In this document: in pieces, positions 1-10,681 of the stretch
Layout: the number at the start of each line of letters is the position of its first letter
How positions within the stretch are numbered: position 1 is the first letter of the stretch
From: Arcicella rosea
GTDB lineage: Bacteria > Bacteroidota > Bacteroidia > Cytophagales > Spirosomataceae
Assembly (NCBI RefSeq): GCF_040543805.1
Contig: NZ_JBEUMS010000009.1
Location: forward strand, 1-64,000
Length of the DNA: 64,000 nt
Direction of reading: 5' to 3'
Notes under the pieces: generated by a model
Seen by the model: the letters and a program-made list of their open reading frames with translations, nothing else
Database searches by the model: none
Told to the model about the DNA's origin: nothing
Position numbers and translations under genes: made by a program

Positions 1-101
1 TCTTGATAGTAATATCAAGAACCTTTTTGCGTTTGAAAGATATTGGGAAACTTGATTTTGTAAAAGAGAAGAATTATCTTTAAAAGTAAAAAATCTCTAC
101 A

Positions 102-881
102 ATGAAAAGAAAACTACACTTAATCATGATATACTTCAGCTATATCATCCTCCCCTGCAATGGATTTGCACAAAAACAATTTAGATATATTGATGGATAT
201 TCTATTAATACTTCTTTAGGAATAGCTACTACTATTGGAGAATTAGGTCATTTAGGTACGTTCAATCCTGTCATATCTATTGCAGTTGAGAAAGGAATCT
301 CACAAAAAATCAATCTTATGTTTGAAAGTAATTTTGGAAATTTATCTGGTTATGAAAACGAACCATATTTTTCAAGGTTCAAGTGTGAATTTTTTCAATC
401 AAATCTGTTGGTATCTCTCAATTTAAGTAGGCTTTTTGAGGAAAGTAGAAGAACTTCGATTTTTAGACCTTACTTAGGTATAGGAATGATTTGGTTTCAC
501 ACAGATGTTTATGATTTAAAATCTGGAGCTTTTTTGAGAACTACAGCTGATGGTACGACTAGACATACTTCAATTTTTCAACAGGCTGGTATTGGTGTTG
601 GTAGCAAAGGAATATATTATACCAGAGAATTAGTAGTTCCGTTTGGTTTTATGACAGAACTTTGGCTTAGTAAACGTCTTTCAACCGTTTTTGACTTGCG
701 CTATTCTTGGATTTATAATGATAAATTAGATGCTACAACTGCTTATAATCTGACTACTCCACATAAAATTGGGGGAGTAAACTCTTATAGTGATACTGCA
801 AATGATGCTTGGATTAATCTTTCGGTAGGCTTGAAGTATAAGTTTGTTTCACTCAGAATTATGAAACAGAGAGGTATTTGA
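102..881 (+). CDS. Outer-membrane beta-barrel-like hypothetical protein
   Basis: I do not recognise a named family. The 259-residue product begins with a signal peptide (basic MKRK, then a hydrophobic stretch, likely cleaved after GFAQ near residue 24). The rest alternates short amphipathic strands with Gly/Tyr/Phe-rich turns and ends in strands such as INLSVGLKYKF. That pattern suits a small outer-membrane barrel of the porin-like kind common in Bacteroidota. It stands alone, convergent with the helicase gene, and the two share a hairpin terminator. Barrel topology is inference from composition. Confidence 0.6.
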   Translation: MKRKLHLIMIYFSYIILPCNGFAQKQFRYIDGYSINTSLGIATTIGELGHLGTFNPVISIAVEKGISQKINLMFESNFGNLSGYENEPYFSRFKCEFFQSNLLVSLNLSRLFEESRRTSIFRPYLGIGMIWFHTDVYDLKSGAFLRTTADGTTRHTSIFQQAGIGVGSKGIYYTRELVVPFGFMTELWLSKRLSTVFDLRYSWIYNDKLDATTAYNLTTPHKIGGVNSYSDTANDAWINLSVGLKYKFVSLRIMKQRGI

Positions 882-887
882 TAGAAT

Positions 888-921
888 ACTTTCCTAAGCC
901 CATTGTTGAACTTAGGAAAGT
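888..921. terminator. Bidirectional hairpin terminator
   Basis: Perfect 11 bp arms (ACTTTCCTAAG and its complement) around a 12-base loop lie between the convergent barrel-protein and helicase genes. There is no strong T-run, so the efficiency is uncertain. Confidence 0.55.
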
Positions 922-931
922 GTTAATGAGT

Positions 932-3900
932 TTATGAGAATAAATCTATAATATCGTCTTGTGAAAGTTTCTTCAAGAAACCGTCTTCAGTACTGATTAT
1001 ATCTTTCGCAATATCTCGTTTTTTATCTTGAAGCAATAATATTTTCTCTTCGATAGTGTCTTTACAAATCATTCTATAAGCAAAAACACTCTTTTTCTGC
1101 CCAATTCTGTGCGTTCTGTCGATTGCTTGTTGTTCTACTGCTGGATTCCACCAAGGATCAACTAGATAGACGTAATCGGCTTCTGTGAGGTTAATACCAA
1201 CACCACCTGCTTTTAAACTCATTAAAAATACTCTACAAGTTTCATCATCTTGAAAATGATTTACTCTATCAGCTCTGTCAGTCGTTTTGCCGTCTAAATA
1301 TTCGTATTTGATATGATGTTTTTCGAGATGTTGTTTGATTAAATCTAGCATTTTTAAGAATTGGCTAAAAATCAAAATCTTATGATTGCCTGCATTCTCT
1401 TCAATTTCCCGAATGATTTCCTCAAGTTTGGCAGAGTTGGTATCATACTCTGTATCATCGTTTAGTAGCGCTGGACTATCACAAATCTGGCGAAGTTTTA
1501 ATAAACCTTCCAAAATTAAGAATGCAGCTTTTTCTCTTCCATCTGTGGACATTTTATCAACCAATTTCTGGCGATAAATTTCACGGAAAGTATCATATAC
1601 TTTTCGCTGTTTTTTGTCCATTTCACAGTAAATAATACTTTCTGTTTTTTCTGGTAAATCTTTCGCTACTTCCTCTTTGGTTCTTTTCAACATAAAAGGA
1701 TACACAATTTTTCGTAATTGTGCCGCCTTTTCTTTGTCTTGATTTTTATCAATTGGGTTTGAAAACTCTGCTTTGAAAAACTCTCCGCTTCCCAACAAAC
1801 CTGGATTGATAAATTCCATTTGAGAATACAAATCAAAAGTATTGTTTTCAACAGGTGTTCCTGTCATCACCAAACGATTCCGTGATTGAAGCAGTTTGAC
1901 AGCTTTAGAAATCAAAGAATCAGGATTTTTGATTGCCTGAGATTCATCAAGAATAATATAATTGAAATTAAAGGCACGGAAAAGCTCAATATCTGAGCGA
2001 ACCATTCCGTATGTCGTTAAAATAATGTCGTATTCATGCCAATGTTCGTTAATTTTTTGGCGAGTTCCACCACGATGAACGAACAGTTTTAAATCTGGAC
2101 AAAATTTAGCTGCTTCAGCTTGCCAGTTGAAAATCAAAGTAGTAGGTAAAACAACAAGATTTACTGCATCAGGTTTACGATTTTGTTGTTCTTGTAAGAA
2201 AGTAAGCATTTGAAGCGTTTTCCCAAGCCCCATATCGTCAGCAAGAATTCCACCCCACGAAAATTCATCTAAGAAATTCAACCATTTAAACCCTTCCACT
2301 TGATAGTCACGCAATTGTGCATTCATATTTTGCGGTAAAGCAATTTCTGCCATTTCTTTGAAATTCAGCAGTTTTTGCTTTTTCTCGAAAAGTTCTTGCT
2401 CGAATTCAAAACTATCAATGTCTTTGCTCAATTCGTCAATTAACGAAAAGTGCATTTTAGAAAGTTGTAATTGGTCACCTTTTACTTTCCCGAGTTTCAG
2501 TACATTTTCGTAGCGTTTTAGCCATTCTTCAGGCAACATTCCAAGCGAACCATCTTTTAATTCAACATAGTTTTGTTTCTTTAAAACGGCTTTTTGAATT
2601 TCCTTAATGCCAATCAATTGGTCACCAAATTGTACTTCAATTTTCATATCAAACCAGTCGATTCCTGAACCAGCTTTGATATTAAATTCTGCTTTGTGCG
2701 GGTTATATCTGAATTTCTTTAAATCTTTAAAGCCCAAAATCGTAATATCATGCGCTTTCATGGCTTCAAAAAACTTGTAAAGCCAACCGTCTTTCAATAC
2801 ATTATTGAAGGACAAGTAAAAGAATGGATATTGACTTTGGTTTTCGAAAGAAGGATGTTGTTCTTTTATGATTTGATAAAAGTTCTTCTCTGCTTCCGTG
2901 TTACGATGTTGAATGGTAATTTTCTCGTTTTCAAAATTGATTTTATTCGTTTTTTGATCGTGCGAAAATTCTATTTCATTTTCGTACTCATACATTGGCA
3001 CGAAAAGTAAATTGCCATCGTCTTCTTTTAAGTAAATTTTTATTTGCTGAAAGCTGCTGTGCTGATGTTCAATTTCATGATTGATTTGTAAATCAACCGT
3101 AAATTTTTCGGCTAATGGTAAAACGAAATCTTGAAAGAAACCTGCAAAATTGGTTTTCCTTACTTTGATTACGCCATTTTTGGGAAGATAGCTCAACAAA
3201 TTGGCTACTTCTGGATTTGCCAATTTATATAAAACATTACCAATGCTTCTAACCCAATAACTGTTTGGATTTGCTAAAGAAGCCAGTTTTGTCTTTTTCT
3301 GATTGATGGTCGTAAAACCTTCTAATACGATAAAATCGTCTTCTTCAGATAAGGTAAATGAAGGGAAAATACGTTCTTTGCCAATCGTAATTTCCTCAAC
3401 ATCAATTTGGCTACTCACAAAAGAAGTCTTACTTGTGTGTACTTGTTTATCAGATAAGAGATTGAAAATTCTGTCTAATTTCTTATTGATGTACTCTTCT
3501 ACGATGGGCAAATCGTTGGCAGAAACTTCGTCACGGTTCAAATAATCATAGAAATATGGCAAACGCAAATCTTTTTTCTTACCAAAAGCTTTTAAACCAT
3601 CGTCTTTAATGCTGTTGATTAAGCCAATTACTTGGCTGTCGGCATCGGTCAAAACAGGAAAACTATCGAAATCGCTGTCTTTCAACGAACGGATATAAGC
3701 CATTTTGCCGTTTGCTCCTGCTTTGTACGAATAAGTATCAATCGCTACGTCATTTACAAATTCTGTTCCTTTAAAACGAAGTACGTAAAGAATTTGACGA
3801 AGTTCACGTTCTACATCATCGTTATTAATTAAAAATGAATTTTCGGGCGTTCTGAAAATTCTATTATTGATATTTCTCCAGTTTTGAAATTGACTTAATT

Positions 3901-4711
3901 TCTGAATACTTTGGTCGAGGCGAAGTAACTGAACCGAGCCGTCTGACTTTAGTTTGAAATCAAATTTATCTTGCAAATCATCTTCTAAAGAAAAACCATA
4001 TTCTGCCAGTAATTTATCTTTTTCAACAGTATAATCACGCATTCTATCGAATGGATTGTTGGGTCCATAAGTATCACGAATGGCGATTAATGCTCCAATT
4101 TTATGAATACAAAGCTGATTTTCGATGTCCTGAGCGCAAGAACATGAAGTAGCCACTTCGCTGTTGAAACGAAGCTTTTCGAATTTTAAATGGAAAGTCT
4201 CTTTTTTGTATTCTACATCAACAATAGCAGTGCCATCAATCGCTGAAATAATTTGTACATTTTGAACACTTGCACGATTTTTCCAATCATCTAAACTTGA
4301 ATGACTTTTCAAAGACCAATCATCGAAAGTACTTATTCTAATTATATGATATGAAGTTGGATATGTTTTCTTTAAAGGAAGCGATTGAATGACGCTTGGT
4401 TTGCGAGTAAGTAAATCTTGTTCTAAAAAGAGTAAAGCTGCAACACGGTGTTTGCAAATTCCGCCCCAATCGTAGTCGCATGAACAACTAGAACTTACAA
4501 TAGCTGTATTCCAATTTTTGATAAGTACTGAATAAAATTTAGAACTAGAATCACTTTTTACTTTAATAGTTGCTTCGCCTTTGTCGGTATAAGATATTTT
4601 TTCAAATGTAGTTCCACCTTTTTGGTAAATGATTTTTCCACGAGAAACACTCTGTGGTAAAGCATTTGATTTAAGGTATTTTCTTAATTTTTCTGCAAGG
4701 ATTATTGACAT
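932..4711 (-). CDS. SNF2-family DEAD/DEAH helicase with SWIM zinc fingers
   Basis: A 1259-residue SWI2/SNF2-type ATPase, expected to translocate on double-stranded DNA and remodel protein-DNA complexes. The N-terminus carries a SWIM zinc finger (C76-x-C78-x7-C86-x-H88) and a second CxC-x8-CxH site at C190, C192, C201 and H203. A long linker follows, then the two RecA-like lobes: Walker A LADDMGLGKT near residue 825, a DESQ box near 920 in place of DEAH, and motif VI DRTHRIGQ near 1198. Many bacterial SNF2 proteins have this SWIM-plus-helicase layout. It is transcribed alone, divergent from comEC. The physiological role is unknown; repair or transcription recycling is possible. Confidence 0.9.
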   Translation of the reverse strand: MSIILAEKLRKYLKSNALPQSVSRGKIIYQKGGTTFEKISYTDKGEATIKVKSDSSSKFYSVLIKNWNTAIVSSSCSCDYDWGGICKHRVAALLFLEQDLLTRKPSVIQSLPLKKTYPTSYHIIRISTFDDWSLKSHSSLDDWKNRASVQNVQIISAIDGTAIVDVEYKKETFHLKFEKLRFNSEVATSCSCAQDIENQLCIHKIGALIAIRDTYGPNNPFDRMRDYTVEKDKLLAEYGFSLEDDLQDKFDFKLKSDGSVQLLRLDQSIQKLSQFQNWRNINNRIFRTPENSFLINNDDVERELRQILYVLRFKGTEFVNDVAIDTYSYKAGANGKMAYIRSLKDSDFDSFPVLTDADSQVIGLINSIKDDGLKAFGKKKDLRLPYFYDYLNRDEVSANDLPIVEEYINKKLDRIFNLLSDKQVHTSKTSFVSSQIDVEEITIGKERIFPSFTLSEEDDFIVLEGFTTINQKKTKLASLANPNSYWVRSIGNVLYKLANPEVANLLSYLPKNGVIKVRKTNFAGFFQDFVLPLAEKFTVDLQINHEIEHQHSSFQQIKIYLKEDDGNLLFVPMYEYENEIEFSHDQKTNKINFENEKITIQHRNTEAEKNFYQIIKEQHPSFENQSQYPFFYLSFNNVLKDGWLYKFFEAMKAHDITILGFKDLKKFRYNPHKAEFNIKAGSGIDWFDMKIEVQFGDQLIGIKEIQKAVLKKQNYVELKDGSLGMLPEEWLKRYENVLKLGKVKGDQLQLSKMHFSLIDELSKDIDSFEFEQELFEKKQKLLNFKEMAEIALPQNMNAQLRDYQVEGFKWLNFLDEFSWGGILADDMGLGKTLQMLTFLQEQQNRKPDAVNLVVLPTTLIFNWQAEAAKFCPDLKLFVHRGGTRQKINEHWHEYDIILTTYGMVRSDIELFRAFNFNYIILDESQAIKNPDSLISKAVKLLQSRNRLVMTGTPVENNTFDLYSQMEFINPGLLGSGEFFKAEFSNPIDKNQDKEKAAQLRKIVYPFMLKRTKEEVAKDLPEKTESIIYCEMDKKQRKVYDTFREIYRQKLVDKMSTDGREKAAFLILEGLLKLRQICDSPALLNDDTEYDTNSAKLEEIIREIEENAGNHKILIFSQFLKMLDLIKQHLEKHHIKYEYLDGKTTDRADRVNHFQDDETCRVFLMSLKAGGVGINLTEADYVYLVDPWWNPAVEQQAIDRTHRIGQKKSVFAYRMICKDTIEEKILLLQDKKRDIAKDIISTEDGFLKKLSQDDIIDLFS

Positions 4712-4856
4712 TTTTCTGAATGCTTTGTTTGAAATCGGCTAATCCGCAAAGATACAGATAATTGAACTGGAAAACTTAATTAAAAGAGAAAAGCTGAATA
4801 ATTATGTTTTCAAAAATATTTCTTAATTTAGAATTCTATACCTTAAATGGCTCAAG

Positions 4857-7016
4857 ATGAACTACTTCTCTCCGTTTCCATTTGTTCGTTTTACAATTGC
4901 CCTGATTTTGGGCATTGTGATTTACAATTTTTTTACTCCTTCCCATCTTCAAGCGATTTTTGTTGTTTGGTTGCTAAGTATTAGCATTTATATCGCTCTG
5001 TATATTTTCCGACAACGATTTAAAAACCATTTACTTATAGGTTTTGCAGGTTGTATGGTTTTATTATTAACAGGTTTATTGCGGACTTTCTTGGTAACAG
5101 AAAGTAATTTTCCACAGCATTATTCACAGTATGTTACAAAGCTTAGTCATTATGAAGTAATTGTGGATAACTTAGTTGAAGAGAAAGAAAATTCATGGAA
5201 ATGTGTCGCTGAGATTCGTTCGGTCATTATCAATAATCAAATATTACCAAGTTCTGGAAAAATACATCTCTATTTTGATAATCATACTGTGGAAAAACCA
5301 AATTATGGAGATGTCTATTTGATTAAAGGAAATCCACAAGAAATTTCTGCTCCTAAAAATCCAGAAGAATTTGATTATCGGCAATACATGGCTTGGCAAA
5401 ACATAGCTTTTCAGCAGTTTTGTCCTGCTTCAAAGATTGAAAAAATAGCAAATGAAAAACCAAATTTGATAAAAGCCACTGCATTAAGAACTAATACTGT
5501 TGCAGATTCTATTTTCACGACTTTTGTAGAAGGCAAACAAGAATATGGCGTAGCAAATGCCATGATTTTGGGACAAAGAGATGATATTGATAGCGAATTG
5601 ATGCAGGCGTATTCAGCTGCTGGTGCTATTCATGTGTTGTCGGTTTCGGGTTTACATGTCGGAGTAATTTGTGCTGTATTGGTATTTTTACTTAGTTTTT
5701 TGAATAAACGGGGTAAATATGGAAAACTTGTAATGCTACTTATTATTTTAACATTACTTTGGTTTTATGCTTTTATCACAGGATTGTCTTCACCAGTACT
5801 TCGTTCTACATTTATGTTTTCGGTGATTTTGATTGCCAAAACCTTTCAGCGAAAAGATAACTCTTATAATACTGTCGCCTTTTCTGCATTCAGTTTATTG
5901 TTGATAAATCCTTATTTTTTATTCAATGTTGGTTTTCAATTATCTTATTTAGCAGTTTTTGGAATGATTTACTTTCAGCCCAAACTAAACCCATTGGTTG
6001 TGATTGATAAATCTAAAAGTTGGTTTCATTGGCTTGCCGACCGCACTTGGAAAGTAACCACAGTAGCGATTGCTGCACAAATTGCCACTTTCCCGATTAC
6101 CATCTATTATTTTCATCAATTTCCCAATTACTTTCTATTTGCTAATCCGCTAGTAATTTTACTTTCTTCGGTTGTATTAATGTATGGTTTGGGTTTTGTG
6201 ATACTTGCTAAAATATTGATGTATTTTAATCTTGAGACAATTCTCTATTTGTTAGGTCAAGGTTTGAAGTTTTCTATTTTCGCACTCAATAAAACAGTAC
6301 TTTGGTTTGAAGCTTTGCCTTTTGCGATTACTAAGTTTTTGTGGATTTCAAAGGAGGAAATGTATTTGATGTATGCGCTAATTTTTACTTTGATGGTACT
6401 ATGGAAAACGCAACAATATTATTGGGTAAAAGTAAGCAGTGTAATTGTTTGTGTCTTAATTGCCTTGACAATTACTAAAAAAATAAGACAAATGAATCAA
6501 GATTTTTTACTGATTCATTCAATTCCAAAGCATAGTGCATTTTCTGTAGTTAAAAATAAACGAGCGATGTTATTGGCAGATGATTCTTTTTTGAGAAGTA
6601 GAAAAGATATTGGTTTTCGGCTGAATAATTTTTGGGCGAAAGCTGGAGTAATTGATACTTTGAAAAGTGATTTGAATCAAAATCAAGCCTTAAAATCATT
6701 CGGAGTAATTGCACAAAGTAAAGATTCCGTCACCGTAATTGCTTGGAAAAATAAGACATTTTTATGGATTGGTAAAAATCTGAAAAGAAAAGAATTTGAT
6801 GCTCAAAATCAGTTTTTTGATTATCTAATTTTAGCGAATAAATCAGTAAGCGATTTAGCACAAATTATAGGCAAAGTCCAATTCAAATATTTAATCATTG
6901 ATGGTTCGTATTCGGATTGGTATGCTGATAAACTAAGTAATCAAGCGAAACTGTTGGGCTTGAATTGTATTAATTTACGAAAAGAAGGAGCTTATCTAAT
7001 TACTGATTTTGACTAA
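4857..7016 (+). CDS. comEC: ComEC/Rec2-type DNA uptake channel
   Basis: This 719-residue polytopic inner-membrane protein is the predicted channel that passes single-stranded DNA into the cytoplasm during transformation. Hydrophobic segments near residues 10-60 are followed by a soluble OB-like region (DUF4131, about 60-200). The Competence domain includes the family motif HVLSVSGLHVG near residue 260 and about eight further membrane spans to residue 545. The last ~170 residues are soluble, but I see no HxHxDH metal-binding motif, so the usual metallo-beta-lactamase-like domain is truncated or degenerate. Shortened C-termini are plausible in this phylum. No other competence gene is nearby. 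Confidence 0.88.
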   Translation: MNYFSPFPFVRFTIALILGIVIYNFFTPSHLQAIFVVWLLSISIYIALYIFRQRFKNHLLIGFAGCMVLLLTGLLRTFLVTESNFPQHYSQYVTKLSHYEVIVDNLVEEKENSWKCVAEIRSVIINNQILPSSGKIHLYFDNHTVEKPNYGDVYLIKGNPQEISAPKNPEEFDYRQYMAWQNIAFQQFCPASKIEKIANEKPNLIKATALRTNTVADSIFTTFVEGKQEYGVANAMILGQRDDIDSELMQAYSAAGAIHVLSVSGLHVGVICAVLVFLLSFLNKRGKYGKLVMLLIILTLLWFYAFITGLSSPVLRSTFMFSVILIAKTFQRKDNSYNTVAFSAFSLLLINPYFLFNVGFQLSYLAVFGMIYFQPKLNPLVVIDKSKSWFHWLADRTWKVTTVAIAAQIATFPITIYYFHQFPNYFLFANPLVILLSSVVLMYGLGFVILAKILMYFNLETILYLLGQGLKFSIFALNKTVLWFEALPFAITKFLWISKEEMYLMYALIFTLMVLWKTQQYYWVKVSSVIVCVLIALTITKKIRQMNQDFLLIHSIPKHSAFSVVKNKRAMLLADDSFLRSRKDIGFRLNNFWAKAGVIDTLKSDLNQNQALKSFGVIAQSKDSVTVIAWKNKTFLWIGKNLKRKEFDAQNQFFDYLILANKSVSDLAQIIGKVQFKYLIIDGSYSDWYADKLSNQAKLLGLNCINLRKEGAYLITDFD

Positions 7017-7124
7017 TTGCTGTCTTTAATAGGTAAAAGATTGCCATTCATCAAAAACTTTTCTGAAATAAAGCTTAATACATTAACTTAGACCGTTTAT
7101 TTTTTCAACAATTTTTAAATCATC

Positions 7125-9686
7125 ATGCTAAAAACTCAGACTAAAATTGCTCTTTTGGCTTTGTCGTGTTTTACTGTTTCTGTAAACGCACAAGATAAAA
7201 AAGGAGATACAAAAGCACCTGCAGCGGCAACACCTGCACCAGCGCCTAAACCAGCCGAAGCTCCAAAATCTGGACCACGACCTTACAAAGAAGTAATTAC
7301 CGATAAAGCGAAAACTTCAAAAGGACTTTTTACGGTTCATAAAATTGATGAAAAGTTTTTCTTTGAAATTCCTGATTCAATCATGGGCAAAGAAATCATG
7401 AGTATTACTCGTTTCGCAAAAGTTGCTACGATTCCGGGTACTTATGGTGGCGAAATGTTGAACCGTCAGGTAATTCGTTTTGAAAAAGCACCTGAAAATA
7501 AAGTATTCCTTCGTGCAGTACAGTATATCAATGTTTCTCCAGATTCTGCTGCACCAATTTACAAAGCTGTTAAAAATTCAAATGTTGAGCCAATCGCTCA
7601 GGCTTTTGATTTAAAGGCTATCAAAAAAGATTCTATCAGTAAAACAAGTTCATCAGTTATTGAAGTAACGGAATTTTTTAAAGGCGATAATCAGATTTTC
7701 TCTTTGCCTCCTTACACAAAAACAACGTATAAACTTACTGCAATTGCTCCTGATCGTTCTTATATTCAGTCGATAAAATCGTATCCAATCAATACGGAAA
7801 TCAGAACGGTTAAAACTTTCAATGCGATTCCGCCAATGCCAAGTTTTGGTGCGCCAACAATGCCTTCGGTTAATATTCCTGGAGCAGCAGCGGCTGGTGC
7901 AGTAACCATTGAGCTTAATACTTCAATGATTTTATTGCCAAGTACGCCGATGAAAAAACGTTATTTTGATAACAGAGTCGGATATTTTGCAAGTGGTTAT
8001 ACGGTATTTGAAGAAGGTGGACAGCGTACAGAAGACCAAACTTTTGCTGTTCGTTGGAGATTAGAGCCTAAAAATGCAGAAGATGCTGCTAAACAAAAAA
8101 GAGGAGAATTGATTGAGCCGAAAAAACCAATTGTATATTATATCGACCCAGCTACTCCTGAAAAATGGCGTAAATATTTGAAATTAGGTGTTGACGATTG
8201 GCAAAAAGCTTTTGAAGCGGCTGGTTGGAAAAATGCTATTCGTGGAGAAATCTTGACAGAAAAAGATACGACTATCAGTTTAGAAGATGCTCGTTATTCA
8301 GCAATTCGTTACTTCGCTTCTGATATTGAAAATGCTTATGGTCCAAACGTAAATGACCCACGTTCTGGCGAAATCTTGGAAAGTCACATCGGTTGGTACC
8401 ACAACGTAATGAAATTATTGAAAAAATGGTATATGACGCAAGGTGCTGCGGTTGACCCACGTGCTAGAAAAAATAAATTTGATGATGAATTAATGGGCGA
8501 TTTGATTCGTTTTGTATCATCTCACGAAGTTGGTCACACAATCGGTTTACGTCATAATTATGGTTCAAGCAGTACTGTTCCAGTAGAAAAACTTCGTGAC
8601 CCAAAATGGATTGCAGAACATGGTCATACGCCTTCAATCATGGATTATGCTCGTTTCAATTATGTAGCTCAACCAGAAGATGGCGTGAAAGATTTGTATC
8701 CACGCATTGGTGAATATGATATTTGGGCAATTAAATGGGCATACCAAACATTGGATGGTGCTACGCCAGAAGATGACCAAAAAACATTGAGTAAACAGTA
8801 TATTCAGGAATTTGCTAAAAATCCAAGAATTTGGTTCGGTACAGAAACTAATCCTTACGACCCACGTACACAAAGTGAATGTTTGGGAGACGACAATATG
8901 TTGGCAAGTGATTATGGTATCAAAAACTTGAAAAGAATTGTACCAAATTTAACTGAATGGACTAAAGAAGAAGCACAAGATTTTGATATGCTGACGGAGT
9001 CTTATAACGAAATTGTTACGCAATATCGTCGTTATATCGGTCATGTTTCAAAAAATATTGGTGGAGTTTATGAAACACCAAAAACAGCTGACCAACAAGG
9101 TGCCGTTTATGAACCAACTCCTAAGAGTGTTCAGAAAAGTGCTGTTTTATGGTTGAATCGTCAGGTTTTTGATACGCCATCTTGGTTATTAGACGAAAAA
9201 ATTATCACTAAAATTCGTCCAGATTATGGTGTTGATGCAATCAGCCGTATTCAAGAAGCTACTTTGAATAATTTATTTACTTCAGACCGTTTACAACGTT
9301 TGGTTGAAATGAATGCTAAAAACCCAGCTTCATATAGTTTGGATGAATTATTTACAGATGTTCGTTCTTCAATTTGGTCGGAAGCTCGTACTCGTAAAGT
9401 AACAGATGCTACTCGTAGAAATTTACAGAAAGTATATGTAGAAAGAATGCTTACTATTTTAAATGGTACAGCTGTTGGTGGTCAAGGTGGATTTAGTTTT
9501 AGAGGAACTGTCGTTCCTGCACCAGTTGACCCACGTAAAACAGATATTACTTCGGTAACTCGTGGACATTTGTTGGCATTGAAAAGCGAGCTTAAAGCTG
9601 CTTTACCTTTAACAACTGATAAAATGACAAAATATCATTTTGAAGATGTATTATTCAGAATCGAAAAAGGTCTTGATCCAAAGTAA
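7125..9686 (+). CDS. Secreted zinc metalloprotease, DUF5117/DUF4953 type
   Basis: An 853-residue exported protein with a signal peptide ending SVNAQ near residue 23, then an Ala/Pro/Lys-rich linker to residue 50. A DUF5117-like region (about 55-250) precedes the catalytic region, where HEVGHTIGLRH (467-477) supplies the HExxHxxGxxH zincin site with three histidine zinc ligands and the catalytic Glu468. The downstream SIMDYARFN supplies the Met-turn. This architecture (DUF5117, DUF4953, zinc-dependent metalloprotease) is widespread in Bacteroidota, and its substrate is unknown. A strong intrinsic terminator follows directly, so the gene is monocistronic. Confidence 0.88.
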   Translation: MLKTQTKIALLALSCFTVSVNAQDKKGDTKAPAAATPAPAPKPAEAPKSGPRPYKEVITDKAKTSKGLFTVHKIDEKFFFEIPDSIMGKEIMSITRFAKVATIPGTYGGEMLNRQVIRFEKAPENKVFLRAVQYINVSPDSAAPIYKAVKNSNVEPIAQAFDLKAIKKDSISKTSSSVIEVTEFFKGDNQIFSLPPYTKTTYKLTAIAPDRSYIQSIKSYPINTEIRTVKTFNAIPPMPSFGAPTMPSVNIPGAAAAGAVTIELNTSMILLPSTPMKKRYFDNRVGYFASGYTVFEEGGQRTEDQTFAVRWRLEPKNAEDAAKQKRGELIEPKKPIVYYIDPATPEKWRKYLKLGVDDWQKAFEAAGWKNAIRGEILTEKDTTISLEDARYSAIRYFASDIENAYGPNVNDPRSGEILESHIGWYHNVMKLLKKWYMTQGAAVDPRARKNKFDDELMGDLIRFVSSHEVGHTIGLRHNYGSSSTVPVEKLRDPKWIAEHGHTPSIMDYARFNYVAQPEDGVKDLYPRIGEYDIWAIKWAYQTLDGATPEDDQKTLSKQYIQEFAKNPRIWFGTETNPYDPRTQSECLGDDNMLASDYGIKNLKRIVPNLTEWTKEEAQDFDMLTESYNEIVTQYRRYIGHVSKNIGGVYETPKTADQQGAVYEPTPKSVQKSAVLWLNRQVFDTPSWLLDEKIITKIRPDYGVDAISRIQEATLNNLFTSDRLQRLVEMNAKNPASYSLDELFTDVRSSIWSEARTRKVTDATRRNLQKVYVERMLTILNGTAVGGQGGFSFRGTVVPAPVDPRKTDITSVTRGHLLALKSELKAALPLTTDKMTKYHFEDVLFRIEKGLDPK

Positions 9687-9710
9687 TTTGTAGTCTGAAC
9701 TTTGTGTAAT

Positions 9711-9742
9711 AAAAATCCTGTCGGTAACGACAGGATTTTTTT
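9711..9742 (+). terminator. Intrinsic terminator of the metalloprotease gene
   Basis: Arms AAAAATCCTGTCG and CGACAGGATTTTT around the loop GTAA, ending in a run of seven T. Confidence 0.85.
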
Positions 9743-9772
9743 ATTACCTTTAAAAGATTAAAATCAAGAAAA

Positions 9773-10681
9773 ATGGATTTCGGAAAACTTCCTATACACG
9801 AGTTAAGCAAAGTAGATTTTACTTTACAAGCTGATAATGCCTTTAACACGAAAGTATTATCGGGCATTCCTGTGAAAAAACCAAAAGTAAAAGTCGGTTG
9901 TCCAGAATGGGCGAATAAAGATTGGAATGGGAAAATTTATCCGCATAAAGTAAACAAGGGAGATTATTTAAGATTGTATTCAAAGCAATTTGAAACGATA
10001 GAATTGAATATTACTCATTATAAAATCCCGAACCAAGATGAAATGAAAGCGTGGAAAGAAGATTCGGCAGATGGTTTTACTTTCAATCCAAAATTTCCAC
10101 AAGTAATTACTCATGATAATTTATTGCAAAAATCTGATGCCGTCACCAAAGTATTTTGTGAGAGAATTTTTGAATTAGAAGAAAAACTAGGCATTCCATT
10201 TTTACAATTAGCGCCTTATTTTATGCCGAAGCATTTTCATATTTTAGAAAAGTATCTGAAAACCTTGCCTACAAATTTGAAAATTGCCGTAGAGTTTCGT
10301 CATGAAGATTGGTTTAAAAATGAAAAAATCTGGCAACAGGCATTATCACTTTTACAAAGTTTCGGTCACGGAACGGTGATTACTGATGTTTCTGGTAGAA
10401 GAGATGTAGCACATCAAAGTTTGAGTAATAGCATCGCCATGATTCGTTGGACTGGCAACGAACATCCCTCAGATTATCCAAGAATTGATGAATGGATTCA
10501 GAAATTAAAAAGTTGGTTTGAAAAAGGAGTAGAGGAGGTTTATGTTTTTGTGCATGTTAACGATAAAGATTGTGTACCAGAATTGGCTTTTTATTGGATT
10601 CAGCAGTTTAATCTACATTTTGACTTGAATCTAAAAGAACCTAAATTTTTGCCAAAAGTAGAGCAGATGAGTTTGTTTTAG
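9773..10681 (+). CDS. DUF72 (YecE-like) protein
   Basis: A 302-residue protein of the DUF72/YecE family, a TIM-barrel-like fold whose biochemical role is not established. Family features visible are VGCPEWANKDWNGKIYP near residues 41-57, the YSKQFETIELNITHY segment, the FTFNPKFPQVITH strand, and VEFRHEDWF near residue 180. The C-terminal region includes VFVHVNDKD and FYWIQQFN. No signal peptide is visible, so it should be cytoplasmic. It is separated from the his operon by a repeat-filled gap. Confidence 0.85.
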   Translation: MDFGKLPIHELSKVDFTLQADNAFNTKVLSGIPVKKPKVKVGCPEWANKDWNGKIYPHKVNKGDYLRLYSKQFETIELNITHYKIPNQDEMKAWKEDSADGFTFNPKFPQVITHDNLLQKSDAVTKVFCERIFELEEKLGIPFLQLAPYFMPKHFHILEKYLKTLPTNLKIAVEFRHEDWFKNEKIWQQALSLLQSFGHGTVITDVSGRRDVAHQSLSNSIAMIRWTGNEHPSDYPRIDEWIQKLKSWFEKGVEEVYVFVHVNDKDCVPELAFYWIQQFNLHFDLNLKEPKFLPKVEQMSLF

